DNA of 64,000 bases, taken from Acidimicrobiia bacterium (GTDB lineage Bacteria > Actinomycetota > Acidimicrobiia > Spongiisociales > UBA11373). Positions within the stretch are counted from its first letter, which is position 1. Every line of letters begins with the position of its first letter. The notes below the pieces were generated by a model that saw only the letters and a list, made by a program, of their open reading frames with translations, was not told the origin of the DNA and made no database searches. This document shows, piece by piece, positions 36,716-44,572 of the stretch. Position numbers and translations under genes: made by a program. The stretch covers positions 1-64,000 of the forward strand of contig JBBDWO010000019.1 in NCBI GenBank assembly GCA_040902765.1, written 5' to 3'.

Positions 36716-36926
36716 GTGGTCAGTGGTCAGTGGTCAGTGGCCAGGACGCTTAACGCTCAACGCTTAACGCAAGAGGGTGTTAGTTCTGGCGTTGAGCGTT
36801 ACGCGTTGAGCGTCATTCCGAGAGACGCGGAACGCTCAACGCTCAACGCAAGATCTCCACTTCTCCGGCGTTGAGCGTTAAGCGTTGAGCGTTCTTCCCA
36901 GGGACGCGTGAGGCTCAACGCTCGCG
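36716..36926. repeat. Large block of 7-bp repeats and inverted repeats (GTGGTCA, AACGCTC)
   Basis: The block starts with GTGGTCA GTGGTCA GTGGTCA GTGG. It continues with alternating AACGCTC or AACGCTT arrays and their complements (GTTGAGC), giving at least two hairpins: one near 36747-36813 and one near 36832-36892. A further AGGCTCAACGCTCG stands at the end. It fills the 233 bp between ppk2 and rpe and holds no gene. Confidence 0.85.
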
Positions 36927-36927
36927 G

Positions 36928-37731
36928 TCACTCAATAACCACCTGACTGAGGTCCTCGTCCGACTCCGGATACTCCATTCCCAGACCTTCGAGCGTGTCG
37001 ACGAGGGTCTGGGCCACCACCACGTTGCGATACCACTTGCGATCGGCCGGGACCACGTACCAGGGCGCCCATCCGGTCGAGGTGCGCTCCAACACCGCCT
37101 CGAAGGCGGCGGTGTAGTCATCCCATCGGGCCCGCTCCGCCAGGTCGCCGGTGTCGAACTTCCAGTGCTTGTCGGGGTCATCGAGTCGGGCCTGGAGGCG
37201 CTCCTTCTGCTCATCCTTGGAGATGTGCAGATAGAACTTGACGATGGTGGTGCCCTCATCGGCGAGCAGGCGCTCGAAGGCGTTGATGTGGTCGTAGCGC
37301 CTGGCCCACACCTCCTCCGGGACCAGCCCGTGGACCCGCACCACCAGGACGTCCTCGTAGTGGCTCCGGTTGAACACGACGATCTCACCATTGCCCGGCA
37401 CCTCCGAGTGGACGCGCCACAGGTAGTCGTGGGCCAGTTCGATCGGCGTCGGTCGCTTGAACGAGGCGACCTTCACCCCCTGCGGATTGACCGGTGAGAA
37501 CACCGCGCGGATGGTGCCGTCCTTGCCGCCGGTGTCGAGAGCCTGGAGCACGACGAGGAGACGGTGGCGGCCCTGGGCGAAGAGCAGCGTCTGAAGCTCC
37601 GCCAGACGAGCGGTCAGGTCGGCGAGCGCCCGTCGAGCCTCCTTCTCGCCGCCGTCGAACCCGGGGGTGCCCCGGGTATCTATCGACGAGAGGTCGACCG
37701 GGGCGCCCGGTGTCATGCGGTGGACGTCCAT
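36928..37731 (-). CDS. Polyphosphate kinase 2 family protein
   Basis: A 267-residue PPK2-family nucleotide phosphotransferase that should use polyphosphate to phosphorylate AMP or ADP (or the reverse). The P-loop is VVLQALDTGGKDGTIR, and the lid and Asp motif is FNRSHYEDVLVVRVHG. The C-terminal APWYVVPADRKWYRNVVVA is typical of the class. The subclass cannot be fixed by eye. It stands alone, with its stop inside the end of a repeat block. Confidence 0.88.
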   Translation of the reverse strand: MDVHRMTPGAPVDLSSIDTRGTPGFDGGEKEARRALADLTARLAELQTLLFAQGRHRLLVVLQALDTGGKDGTIRAVFSPVNPQGVKVASFKRPTPIELAHDYLWRVHSEVPGNGEIVVFNRSHYEDVLVVRVHGLVPEEVWARRYDHINAFERLLADEGTTIVKFYLHISKDEQKERLQARLDDPDKHWKFDTGDLAERARWDDYTAAFEAVLERTSTGWAPWYVVPADRKWYRNVVVAQTLVDTLEGLGMEYPESDEDLSQVVIE

Positions 37732-37762
37732 GCGCCGAGGCTAGCCCTGCCCGGGCCCGGCC

Positions 37763-38683
37763 TCACGGACGCTCGAACCGCGCCGTGGCCCCGCGACGCC
37801 CATTCATCCAGGCCACCGCATCCATGGGCGCCTTGCCTTCTGGCTGGACCGTGATTAGGCGCAGGGCGCCCCCGACGGCCCCGAGCACCGCGTCGCCGTC
37901 CCTGAGTTCGACTGTCCCGGGGGCCGGAGGATCGGCGTCCATGGGTGAAGCGCTGAGCACCTTGAGCCGGGCGCCGTCGACCATCCCCCACGCCCCCGGC
38001 CGGGGGTGGAAGGCCCGGATCGCCCGGTCGATCGCGACATGGCCGTGGCGAGCGGGGTCGAGAAAGGCCTCCTCGACGCTCACCTTCGCCGCCGCGGTGG
38101 CCAGGGCGTCTTCCTGTGGCCTGGCGCTGAGGTCTCCGGCCACGAAGGCGGTGAGGTGATCGGCTACCAGGGAGGCGCCGGAGCCCGCCAGCCGGGCGGT
38201 GAGCGTCCCGGTGGTGTCGGTTGGTCGGATCGGCATGACCGACGTCGCCAGCATCGGCCCGGTGTCGAGCCCTTCGTCCATCACCATGAGGGTGACGCCG
38301 GTTTCGGTGTCGCCGGCGAGCAACGCACGGGTGACCGGACTGGCACCGCGCCACCGGGGCAGCAGCGAGAAGTGGACGTTGACGAACCCCGCCACGGGCA
38401 TCGCCAGGATCCGTCCGGAAACGATGCGCCCGTATGCGGCAACGACGGCGACATCGGACTCGGACTCGGCGACGGCCTCGCCGAGCTCCGCTCGGTTCGT
38501 CGGTGTCCGGACCGGGATGTCCCAGGCCGTGGCCGCTTCCTCGACGGGGGACGAGTCCACCCGCAGCCCGCGGCCCCGGGGCCGAGCGGGTTGCGAGATC
38601 GCCATGACGACCTCGCTGATGCCTAGGAGCGCGGCGAGCGTCGGCACGGCCTCCTCAGGCGTGCCGACGAAGACAGTGCGCAT
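37763..38683 (-). CDS. fmt: Methionyl-tRNA formyltransferase
   Basis: A 306-residue enzyme that formylates initiator Met-tRNA. Motifs are FVGTPEEAVPTL at the start, the catalytic region GFVNVHFSLLPRWRGASPVTRALLAGD (Asn, His, Asp), VTLMVMDEGLDTGPML, and a C-terminal OB-like tRNA-binding domain. The usual SLLPxxRG reads SLLPRWRG. The ATG at 38683 shares one base with the def stop. Confidence 0.95.
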   Translation of the reverse strand: MRTVFVGTPEEAVPTLAALLGISEVVMAISQPARPRGRGLRVDSSPVEEAATAWDIPVRTPTNRAELGEAVAESESDVAVVAAYGRIVSGRILAMPVAGFVNVHFSLLPRWRGASPVTRALLAGDTETGVTLMVMDEGLDTGPMLATSVMPIRPTDTTGTLTARLAGSGASLVADHLTAFVAGDLSARPQEDALATAAAKVSVEEAFLDPARHGHVAIDRAIRAFHPRPGAWGMVDGARLKVLSASPMDADPPAPGTVELRDGDAVLGAVGGALRLITVQPEGKAPMDAVAWMNGRRGATARFERP

Positions 38684-39183
38684 CAGGTGCTCCTGTCGAC
38701 TGCGGCATCTTCTCGGAGCTCGCGCAGCGCCTGCTTGCGTTCCCGTCGCCCCAGGTGTTCCAGCAGCACGATCCCGTCGATGTGGTCCAGCTCGTGCTGG
38801 AGGACGCGCCCGATCAGCTCGTCGCCCTCGTAGACGACCTCGTCGCCGTGGATGTCCAGACCGCGCGCCCGGGCGAAGGCGGGGCGCGTGATCGGCCACC
38901 ACCTGCCGGGCACCGAGAGGCAGCCCTCCTCGAACTCGTGCTTCCCCGACGTGGACTCAATCACCGGGTTGACCAGGTGCCGGGGTCCTTCACCGGCATC
39001 GAACACGACGACCCGCAGCAACACCCCCATCTGCGGAGCGGCCAGACCGACACCGGGCGCGGCGTACATCGTCTCCACCATGTCGTCGACGAGCCGGGCG
39101 AGGTCGTCGTCGAAGCGCTCGACCGGCGCCGCCTTCATGCGCAGCACCGGGTCCGGGAAGACACGAATGGGAAAGACGGCCAC
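38683..39183 (-). CDS. def: Peptide deformylase
   Basis: A 166-residue metalloenzyme that removes the N-formyl group from new proteins. The three family motifs are GVGLAAPQMG, EEGCLSVPG (metal Cys) and HELDHIDG (metal His and catalytic Glu). The last is usually QHExDHL; here it is QHELDHIDG. The GTG at 39183 is chosen because VFPIRVFPDPVLR is the normal start. No clear ribosome-binding site precedes it. It forms a coupled pair with fmt. Confidence 0.95.
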   Translation of the reverse strand: MAVFPIRVFPDPVLRMKAAPVERFDDDLARLVDDMVETMYAAPGVGLAAPQMGVLLRVVVFDAGEGPRHLVNPVIESTSGKHEFEEGCLSVPGRWWPITRPAFARARGLDIHGDEVVYEGDELIGRVLQHELDHIDGIVLLEHLGRRERKQALRELREDAAVDRST

Positions 39184-39207
39184 GGCCCGGGAGGCTACCG
39201 CACGAAT

Positions 39208-39233
39208 CGGTGACCGCCTCAAGGCGGTCACCG
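39208..39233. terminator. Hairpin between priA and def
   Basis: An 11-bp perfect inverted repeat (CGGTGACCGCC / GGCGGTCACCG) with a TCAA loop lies downstream of priA and 25 bp before def. It has no T-run. It could end priA transcription or form part of the repeat block that follows. Confidence 0.5.
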
Positions 39234-39235
39234 AA

Positions 39236-39341
39236 GCCGCCAGCTACCAGCTACCAGCACAGAAGCCCTGAGACCGGGCCCTCGTCTGGCTGGTAGCCGG
39301 TAGCCGGCAGCCGGTAGCTGGCAGCTGGTAGCTGGTAGCGG
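39236..39341. repeat. 7-bp tandem repeats as inverted pair (CCAGCTA / GGTAGCT)
   Basis: The left arm is CCAGCTA CCAGCTA CCAGC. The right arm is GGTAGCC GGTAGCC GGCAGCC GGTAGCT GGCAGCT GGTAGCT GGTAGCG, seven heptamers with changes mainly at positions 3 and 7. The arms are complementary, so a long stem can form in priA 3' RNA. The rest of the priA-def gap holds no gene. Confidence 0.85.
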
Positions 39342-39357
39342 CGCCCGTAGCGCGCCG

Positions 39358-41112
39358 TCACAGGTCGATCGGGTCGGCATCCAGGCGAATCCGCACCCCG
39401 GCCTCGCGCCACTCACCGACCAGTGGCCGGACCACCACCTTGGCTGCCCCCAAGTCCGGACCCTGGACATACCAACGGGCGGTGTCGTCGACGACGGTGG
39501 GACCGTGGACCACCGCCCGCCCCCCGATCACCTCGCCCAGCTGGCTCCGACGCTCCGCGGGCAGCCCCGAGGCCTCGACGACCATGACTTCCCCACCGGG
39601 CGGGAATCCGAGCGCGGCACGCCGGCGGCCTTCGTCGCCGAGGAACTCGATCGCATCACCGCGCCGCAGCGCCTTGATCGCCGGATGGTCCGGTTGCAGC
39701 GTCTGCACCACGGCGCGGCGGCCGCCACCGCTCCCGGCCGACAGCACCGCCCGGGCGATGGTGCGCAGACCGTCCTCGGCGGCGCGGTAGTTGGGTGCCA
39801 TGACGAAACCGTCGGCATCGGGCACCACGGCGAGGTCCACCGTCAGCCCGACCAGGTCGCGCTCGGTCCCGACGGTCACCGCACGACCGTCCCCGCGATC
39901 TCCGACCCGCTGTTCCCCCACCAGTCGGCCAACCTCGGCCACCAGGCGGGGGATGCCGCCGGAGAGCGGTTCGAACCGTTCGCCGCCACACCCGGCGCAG
40001 GCACCGTTCACCGCACCGCAGCGCTCGCAGGTGGCTCCGGTGCCCGGAGCCGCCTCACACTGACCGCAGCGCCGCAGGAGGCGGCATCGGGCACACCGCT
40101 GGGCGCCGCCACGCCGATGGGTGAGGACGAACACCCGCCTGCCGTCTGCGACCGCCGCTCGGATGGCGGCAGCGGTGGCACGAGCGAACGTGCCATCACC
40201 CGCCTCGGCAGCACCTCGATCCACCACCTCGACGAGACCCCATGCCCGCCCGGCGCGCACCACGGTTCCGGCGGCCGCCAGGGACTCGGGGGTCGGCACC
40301 GCGCCGGTGACGATGGCGGCGAAGCCCTCGGTGCGGGAACGCCTGAGCAGCAGGTCACGAGCGTGGACCGTCGGCATCGCCTTCTCCTTTAGGCCCCGCC
40401 GTCCGTCGTCCAGGACGATGGCAGCTCCCAGCGACGGGGGTAGCCACCAGGCGACGTCTCGGGTTCCGATGATGAGCCGCCCCGGAACCGTCGCCGCCTC
40501 CACCCAGCTGCGGGTGAGCACCGCTGCGCTCAAATGGGACGAACCGACGACGATCGGCAGTCCGCGGTCACCCAGGTCGTCGATGAGCGCCTCGGCCTCG
40601 GGCCACGTGGGCGCCACCACGACCACTGAATGGCCATCACCGAGGAGCGGCGCCGCCGTCTCGCGCACCAGGGGACCCCACGGAGCGGGGGCGGCGTGGA
40701 CACTCACCGACCCGGTGGGCTCGGATCGAAGGGCTGCGTTCGGCGCCGGCCGGCGACGGCCCTTAGGGAGGTTGGGTGGGGTGGCTTTCGCCAGGACGGT
40801 CGCCAGCGGGGCCACGTAGTGCTGTGCCGTCCACCTCAGGGTGTCGAGCAGGGCGGCATCGAACACCGCCACCTCACCCGACCTCCCAATGAGCGAACGG
40901 ATACGGCGTGCCTCCGGGGGTTCGGCGGGGCCGACCACCCACCCGCGCACCCGTCGTCCCCCGAGCGGTATCCGAACGATGTCGCCGACACCCACGGAGA
41001 GCCCGTCGGGAACGGCATAGGCGAAACCGTCGTCGACGGCGAACGACGGGACGTCGGGGACGACGCGGACGATCGCCGTCAGATCTGGCGTGCCTCGATG
41101 ATCCGGTCCCAC
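39358..41112 (-). CDS. priA: Primosomal protein N' (PriA-like, degenerate helicase)
   Basis: A protein of about 584 residues related to PriA, which restarts stalled replication forks. The zinc-binding cysteines are present (CARCRLLRRCGQC and CERCGAVNGACAGCGG). The Walker A lysine motif is absent: the expected site reads VVVVAPTWPEAEAL. Loss of helicase motifs is a known trait of actinobacterial PriA, so it may act as a DNA-binding scaffold. The start is uncertain. A GTG at 41112 overlaps coaBC by 34 bases, and a CTG at 41082 overlaps its stop; neither has a clear ribosome-binding site. Confidence 0.85.
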   Translation of the reverse strand: MGPDHRGTPDLTAIVRVVPDVPSFAVDDGFAYAVPDGLSVGVGDIVRIPLGGRRVRGWVVGPAEPPEARRIRSLIGRSGEVAVFDAALLDTLRWTAQHYVAPLATVLAKATPPNLPKGRRRPAPNAALRSEPTGSVSVHAAPAPWGPLVRETAAPLLGDGHSVVVVAPTWPEAEALIDDLGDRGLPIVVGSSHLSAAVLTRSWVEAATVPGRLIIGTRDVAWWLPPSLGAAIVLDDGRRGLKEKAMPTVHARDLLLRRSRTEGFAAIVTGAVPTPESLAAAGTVVRAGRAWGLVEVVDRGAAEAGDGTFARATAAAIRAAVADGRRVFVLTHRRGGAQRCARCRLLRRCGQCEAAPGTGATCERCGAVNGACAGCGGERFEPLSGGIPRLVAEVGRLVGEQRVGDRGDGRAVTVGTERDLVGLTVDLAVVPDADGFVMAPNYRAAEDGLRTIARAVLSAGSGGGRRAVVQTLQPDHPAIKALRRGDAIEFLGDEGRRRAALGFPPGGEVMVVEASGLPAERRSQLGEVIGGRAVVHGPTVVDDTARWYVQGPDLGAAKVVVRPLVGEWREAGVRIRLDADPIDL

Positions 41113-42260
41113 AGTCGGGAGGCTACGGCCTGCTTGGTCATCAGCGGCCACGCGTCGACCGAGCCGTCCGGAGTGATGAGCGACACGATGTTGGTCTCGG
41201 TCCCGAACCCGGCGCCCGCTGTGGTGACGTCGTTGGCCACGAGGAGGTCGACGCCCTTCTCCTTCGCCTTCACCACGGCACCGTCGAGGGACCCTGTCTC
41301 GGCGGCGAATCCCACCAGGAAGGGCCGCGGTGACATCTCCGCCACGCCGGCGAGGATGTCCGGCGTCGGCCCCAGATCCACCACGGGCAGCCGGTCGGCT
41401 CGATGCACCTTGGCCTCGGCCGGGTCTACCGGCTTGAAATCGGCGACGGCGGCGGCGAGCACGGCCACGTCGCACCTCGGAGCCTGCTCCCAGACCGCTT
41501 CAGCCATCTCGTCGGCGGTCTCGACGGGGACGACTTCCACCAGGGAGTGTTCGGCGCCCGCCACGGTGGTCACCAGGATCACCCGGGCGCCACGCCCGGC
41601 GGCCTCCAGGGCAATGGCGTTGCCCATCTTCCCGCTGGAGCGGTTGCCGATGTAGCGGACCGGGTCGATCGGCTCCCGGGTGCCACCGGCGCTGACCAGG
41701 ACGGTCCAGCCGGCCAGGCTCCCGGCGCCGAGCGTCTCCTCGAGGGCGACCACGATGTCCTCCGGCTCGACCATGCGGCCCTCACCCACGTCGCCTCCGG
41801 CGAGGGCACCGGACACCGGTCCCGCGAGCACCACGCCGTCGGCCCGCAGCGTCGCCGCGTTGCGCTGGGTGGCAGGGTGCTCCCACATCTCGGTGTGCAT
41901 CGCCGGCGCGACCACCACCGGACCCGTGAAGGCGAGCACCGTCGCCGAAAGCAGGTCGTCGCTCTGGCCGTTGGCGATCCGGGCCATGGTCGCCGCGGTC
42001 GCCGGCGCGATCACGATCGCATCGGCCCACCGAGCGAGCTCGGTATGAGGGCTCACCGAATCGGCACCGAAGAAGTCCGTCGCCGGGTGCCGACCCGTGA
42101 TGGCGGCGAGGGTCTGGGCACCGAGGAACTGGAGCGAGGACCGGGTCATCACCGGTTGCACGATCGCCCCGGCCTCGACGAGACGGCGGGCGAGGTACGC
42201 AGCCTTGAAAGCTGCTACTCCCCCGCTGACCCCCAGGACGATCCGACGACCGTCGAGCAT
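41079..42260 (-). CDS. coaBC: Phosphopantothenoylcysteine decarboxylase / synthase
   Basis: A 393-residue bifunctional coenzyme A enzyme. Residues 1-180 are the flavin decarboxylase CoaC (GVSGGVAAFKA, PAMHTEMWEHPATQ). Residues 185-393 are the synthase CoaB (VLVSAGGTREPIDPVRYIGNRSSGKMG). The ATG at 42260 immediately precedes the first strand. It is four bp downstream of rpoZ and continuous with priA, a common order in actinobacteria. Confidence 0.96.
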   Translation of the reverse strand: MLDGRRIVLGVSGGVAAFKAAYLARRLVEAGAIVQPVMTRSSLQFLGAQTLAAITGRHPATDFFGADSVSPHTELARWADAIVIAPATAATMARIANGQSDDLLSATVLAFTGPVVVAPAMHTEMWEHPATQRNAATLRADGVVLAGPVSGALAGGDVGEGRMVEPEDIVVALEETLGAGSLAGWTVLVSAGGTREPIDPVRYIGNRSSGKMGNAIALEAAGRGARVILVTTVAGAEHSLVEVVPVETADEMAEAVWEQAPRCDVAVLAAAVADFKPVDPAEAKVHRADRLPVVDLGPTPDILAGVAEMSPRPFLVGFAAETGSLDGAVVKAKEKGVDLLVANDVTTAGAGFGTETNIVSLITPDGSVDAWPLMTKQAVASRLWDRIIEARQI

Positions 42261-42264
42261 CGGG

Positions 42265-42492
42265 CTACTCGCCGCTGTCGACGACGACCTTGTCGGCAGC
42301 GATCTCCTCGAGGGCGATCGAGAGGGGCTTGTCGGACAGCGAGTGCACCTGCGGCGGGATGTTGCTGCCCATGCCGTCGCCGAGCTGGTTGAAGTACGAG
42401 TTGATCTGCCGGGCACGACGTGCCGCCAGCACCACCAGGGTGAAACGCTCACCGGTGCGGGCTAGGACGGTCTCGATGGGAGGCTCGATCAT
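42265..42492 (-). CDS. rpoZ: RNA polymerase omega subunit
   Basis: A 75-residue subunit that helps assemble RNA polymerase. The core RFTLVVLAARRARQINSYFNQLG matches the family, as does the acidic tail. Its position ahead of coaBC is conserved in actinobacteria. A gmk gene would normally lie upstream; here a divergent kinase gene and repeats occupy the region. Confidence 0.93.
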   Translation of the reverse strand: MIEPPIETVLARTGERFTLVVLAARRARQINSYFNQLGDGMGSNIPPQVHSLSDKPLSIALEEIAADKVVVDSGE

Positions 42493-42603
42493 TGGGACAA
42501 TCCGTGGGTTGGGGTCGGTGACGAGTATATGCGACCGGCGGCCGCAAGCAGTCGTTCACCGATCAGCGACAAACGCTGAGGCGTTCGGGTTCGAGTGGCG
42601 TCA

Positions 42604-42684
42604 CAACGCTCAACGCTCAACGCAAGACGCGTGACCGTCGGCTACCAGCTACCGGCTACCCGCTACCAGCTACCGGCCACTAGA
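42604..42684. repeat. Two 7-bp repeat arrays (AACGCTC; GCTACCN)
   Basis: The first array is AACGCTC AACGCTC AACGC (42604-42622). The second is GCTACCA GCTACCG GCTACCC GCTACCA GCTACCG (42641-42675), five units that differ only in the last base, then a decayed copy. They lie in the 290-bp gap between rpoZ and the divergent kinase, which holds no other gene. Confidence 0.88.
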
Positions 42685-42779
42685 TACCAGATATCACATA
42701 CCGGTACCAGCCGGCGACGAAGGGGTGAGCCGCGAACCTCAGCCAGGTGATTGCTGATGACCTGACATACTGCGATCGC

Positions 42780-43541
42780 ATGCCAGCCGATCTTCAACAC
42801 CCCACCGTCGTGTCCATCGCCGGCCACGTGGGCAGCGGAAAGAGCGCCACCGCCCGAATCGTCGCCGAGACCCTCGGATGGAGCCACCTCTCCACCGGCG
42901 AGATGTTCCGACAGATCGCCGGCCGGCTCGGCATGACCGTCCTGGAGTTGAATCGCCACGCCGAGACCGACGGCTCGATCGACGAGGAGATCGACAGCTA
43001 CCTGCGGGGCCTCGCCGGCGTGGCCAGTGATGTGGTCATCGACTCACGCATGGCCTGGCACTTCGTTCCCGAGTCGCTCAAGGTGTTCCTCCTGGTGGAT
43101 CCCATCGAGGGGGCCCGGCGTGTCCTGCGGGCTGGCCGAGCCGATGAGACGTATGCCACCCTCGAGGACGCCGCCGCGGCGAACGTCGCCCGCATGGCCG
43201 CCGAGGCCGAGCGATATCACGATCTGTACGGGGTCCGGCGCGACGATTGGCGCAACTACGACCTGGTCATCGACACCACCGACGTCGCCAAGGAGGCCGT
43301 GACCACCCGCATCGTCGCTGCCGTCATCGGACCGCCCTCCGAGCGTTCCGGGGTATGGCTCGCCACCCGCCGCCTCCGTCGCAATGGTGCGATCAAGACC
43401 GGCGACACCGTTGAGGTCGACATCCGCGACGGCTTGGGCTCGGTACGCCGCGGCTGGGACCTCGTGGAGCATGCCCGGGCGGCGGCCGAACCCCTCATCC
43501 GCTGCCGGCTCGTCGGATACGAGGGATCACCCGTCGACTGA
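42780..43541 (+). CDS. Cytidylate kinase-like P-loop kinase
   Basis: A 253-residue protein with a Walker A motif SIAGHVGSGKSATARIVAETLG at the start and STGEMFR after it, as in the archaeal-type CMP kinase family. The DSRMAWHFVP and RYHDLYGVRRDDWRNYDLVIDT segments fit that family too. About 60 C-terminal residues (from VWLATRRLRR) form an extra part I do not recognise. The ATG at 42780 directly precedes the P-loop domain. It may supply CMP kinase or a related activity. The last 15 bases overlap mihF. Confidence 0.75.
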   Translation: MPADLQHPTVVSIAGHVGSGKSATARIVAETLGWSHLSTGEMFRQIAGRLGMTVLELNRHAETDGSIDEEIDSYLRGLAGVASDVVIDSRMAWHFVPESLKVFLLVDPIEGARRVLRAGRADETYATLEDAAAANVARMAAEAERYHDLYGVRRDDWRNYDLVIDTTDVAKEAVTTRIVAAVIGPPSERSGVWLATRRLRRNGAIKTGDTVEVDIRDGLGSVRRGWDLVEHARAAAEPLIRCRLVGYEGSPVD

Positions 43542-43844
43542 GCGTGCCTCGGCCACCAGGCGACGGCGCTGGTCGACGTCGAGGGTGCCGATCCGCTCGA
43601 ATTCGGAGATCCCGAGCCGCGCCAGCAGCCGAACCGTCCTGATCTTACCTAGCGCAGGCACCGCGGTGAGCACACTCTTGACCTTCAGGGCAGCGATCAG
43701 ATCATCGTCCGTGTCGAGCAGCACCTCGGCGATGGTGATCTCTCCGGCCTGAAGAGACCGGCGGATCTCAGTGCGGCAGGCCCGCAACGCGGTGACGCGG
43801 GCGAGCACCGATGGGCGAACGTCGTCGACGGGACTCTCGGACAC
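43527..43844 (-). CDS. mihF: Actinobacterial integration host factor
   Basis: A 105-residue DNA-bending nucleoid protein, unrelated to E. coli IHF. The helix-two-turn-helix region is VLTAVPALGKIRTVRLLARLGISEFERIGTLDVDQRRRLV, and the N-terminal arm is basic. The start is GTG at 43844. It lies downstream of the pyrF-like gene, as in other actinobacteria, but a nested palindrome separates them. Confidence 0.9.
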   Translation of the reverse strand: MSESPVDDVRPSVLARVTALRACRTEIRRSLQAGEITIAEVLLDTDDDLIAALKVKSVLTAVPALGKIRTVRLLARLGISEFERIGTLDVDQRRRLVAEARSVDG

Positions 43845-43857
43845 GCTGCGACTCTAC

Positions 43858-43948
43858 GGGGGTGAGCGAATAGGTCGCTGGCTTCATCAGGTTTCGGCTT
43901 GCAGCAAGCCGAAACCTGATCCCGGGGCGAGCCTATTCGCTCACCCCC
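43858..43948. repeat. Nested inverted repeat between pyrF-like gene and mihF
   Basis: The outer arms (GGGGGTGAGCGAATAGG at 43858-43874 and its exact complement at 43932-43948) enclose inner arms at 43886-43901 and 43905-43920 (ATCAGGTTTCGGCTTG and complement). The right outer arm is also the end of the pyrF-like coding sequence. It could act as a double terminator, or be a decayed mobile element. Its sequence differs from the heptamer arrays. Confidence 0.8.
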
Positions 43949-44568
43949 GACGACGCCGTGGCGATGCCGCCGACCAGGGCCGATGGGGCGACGACCAAGT
44001 CGGCGGCGCGTCGTCGGGCCTCGTCGATCCCGGCGAGCGACGAGATACCGATGGCGACACGTTCCAGTTCGGGAGCCGCCTGAGCAACCACGCCGAGGTC
44101 GCCGAGGGTGACGAGCACGCCCGACGCACCCGCGGCCAACGCCCGCTTGGCGAGCCGGGACACCACGGCGCCCCGCGAACGGCCGAGTCCCAGCACTGCA
44201 GCCCTCGCGTCGTTGACCCCGGGATCCAACGATGCCGCCACGACCGTCGCGCCCGATGCCGCTGCCGCCGCGACTGCTGCCTCCATCGCGCCCTCCTCCA
44301 CGACGGCGTGGACCGCGATCCGCCGTGCTCCGTACTCGGCGAGGCGCCCTGCGGCGCGTCCGACGACGTCGGGGGTGCCGTGGATGGCGAACAGCGTCGT
44401 CACCTCCCCGATCCTCGCCAGCGCTCCCACCACTCCGGGACCCGGACCGAGGAGGAGGTCGGCGCCAACAGCAAAACCATCCACCGCCCCGCTGATCCGG
44501 TCCGCCTCGCGCACCGCGTCTTCGGCGATCCGTGCCGTCAGCAAAGCAACCAGGCGACCGTTACCCAC
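43933..44568 (-). CDS. PyrF-like protein lacking the OMP decarboxylase active site
   Basis: A 211-residue TIM-barrel-like protein in the place normally held by pyrF (upstream of mihF). Weak similarity to orotidine-5'-phosphate decarboxylase is seen in ISGAVDGFAVGADLLL and GASGVLVTLGD. The catalytic DxKxxDIPNT motif is replaced by LFAIHGTPDVV, so the Asp-Lys-Asp network is gone. It is Ala/Gly/Val-rich but keeps an open frame, so it is not an obvious pseudogene. It may have a new role or be decaying; another enzyme would have to make UMP. Confidence 0.55.
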   Translation of the reverse strand: MGNGRLVALLTARIAEDAVREADRISGAVDGFAVGADLLLGPGPGVVGALARIGEVTTLFAIHGTPDVVGRAAGRLAEYGARRIAVHAVVEEGAMEAAVAAAAASGATVVAASLDPGVNDARAAVLGLGRSRGAVVSRLAKRALAAGASGVLVTLGDLGVVAQAAPELERVAIGISSLAGIDEARRRAADLVVAPSALVGGIATASSGVSE

Positions 44569-44572
44569 GGTG

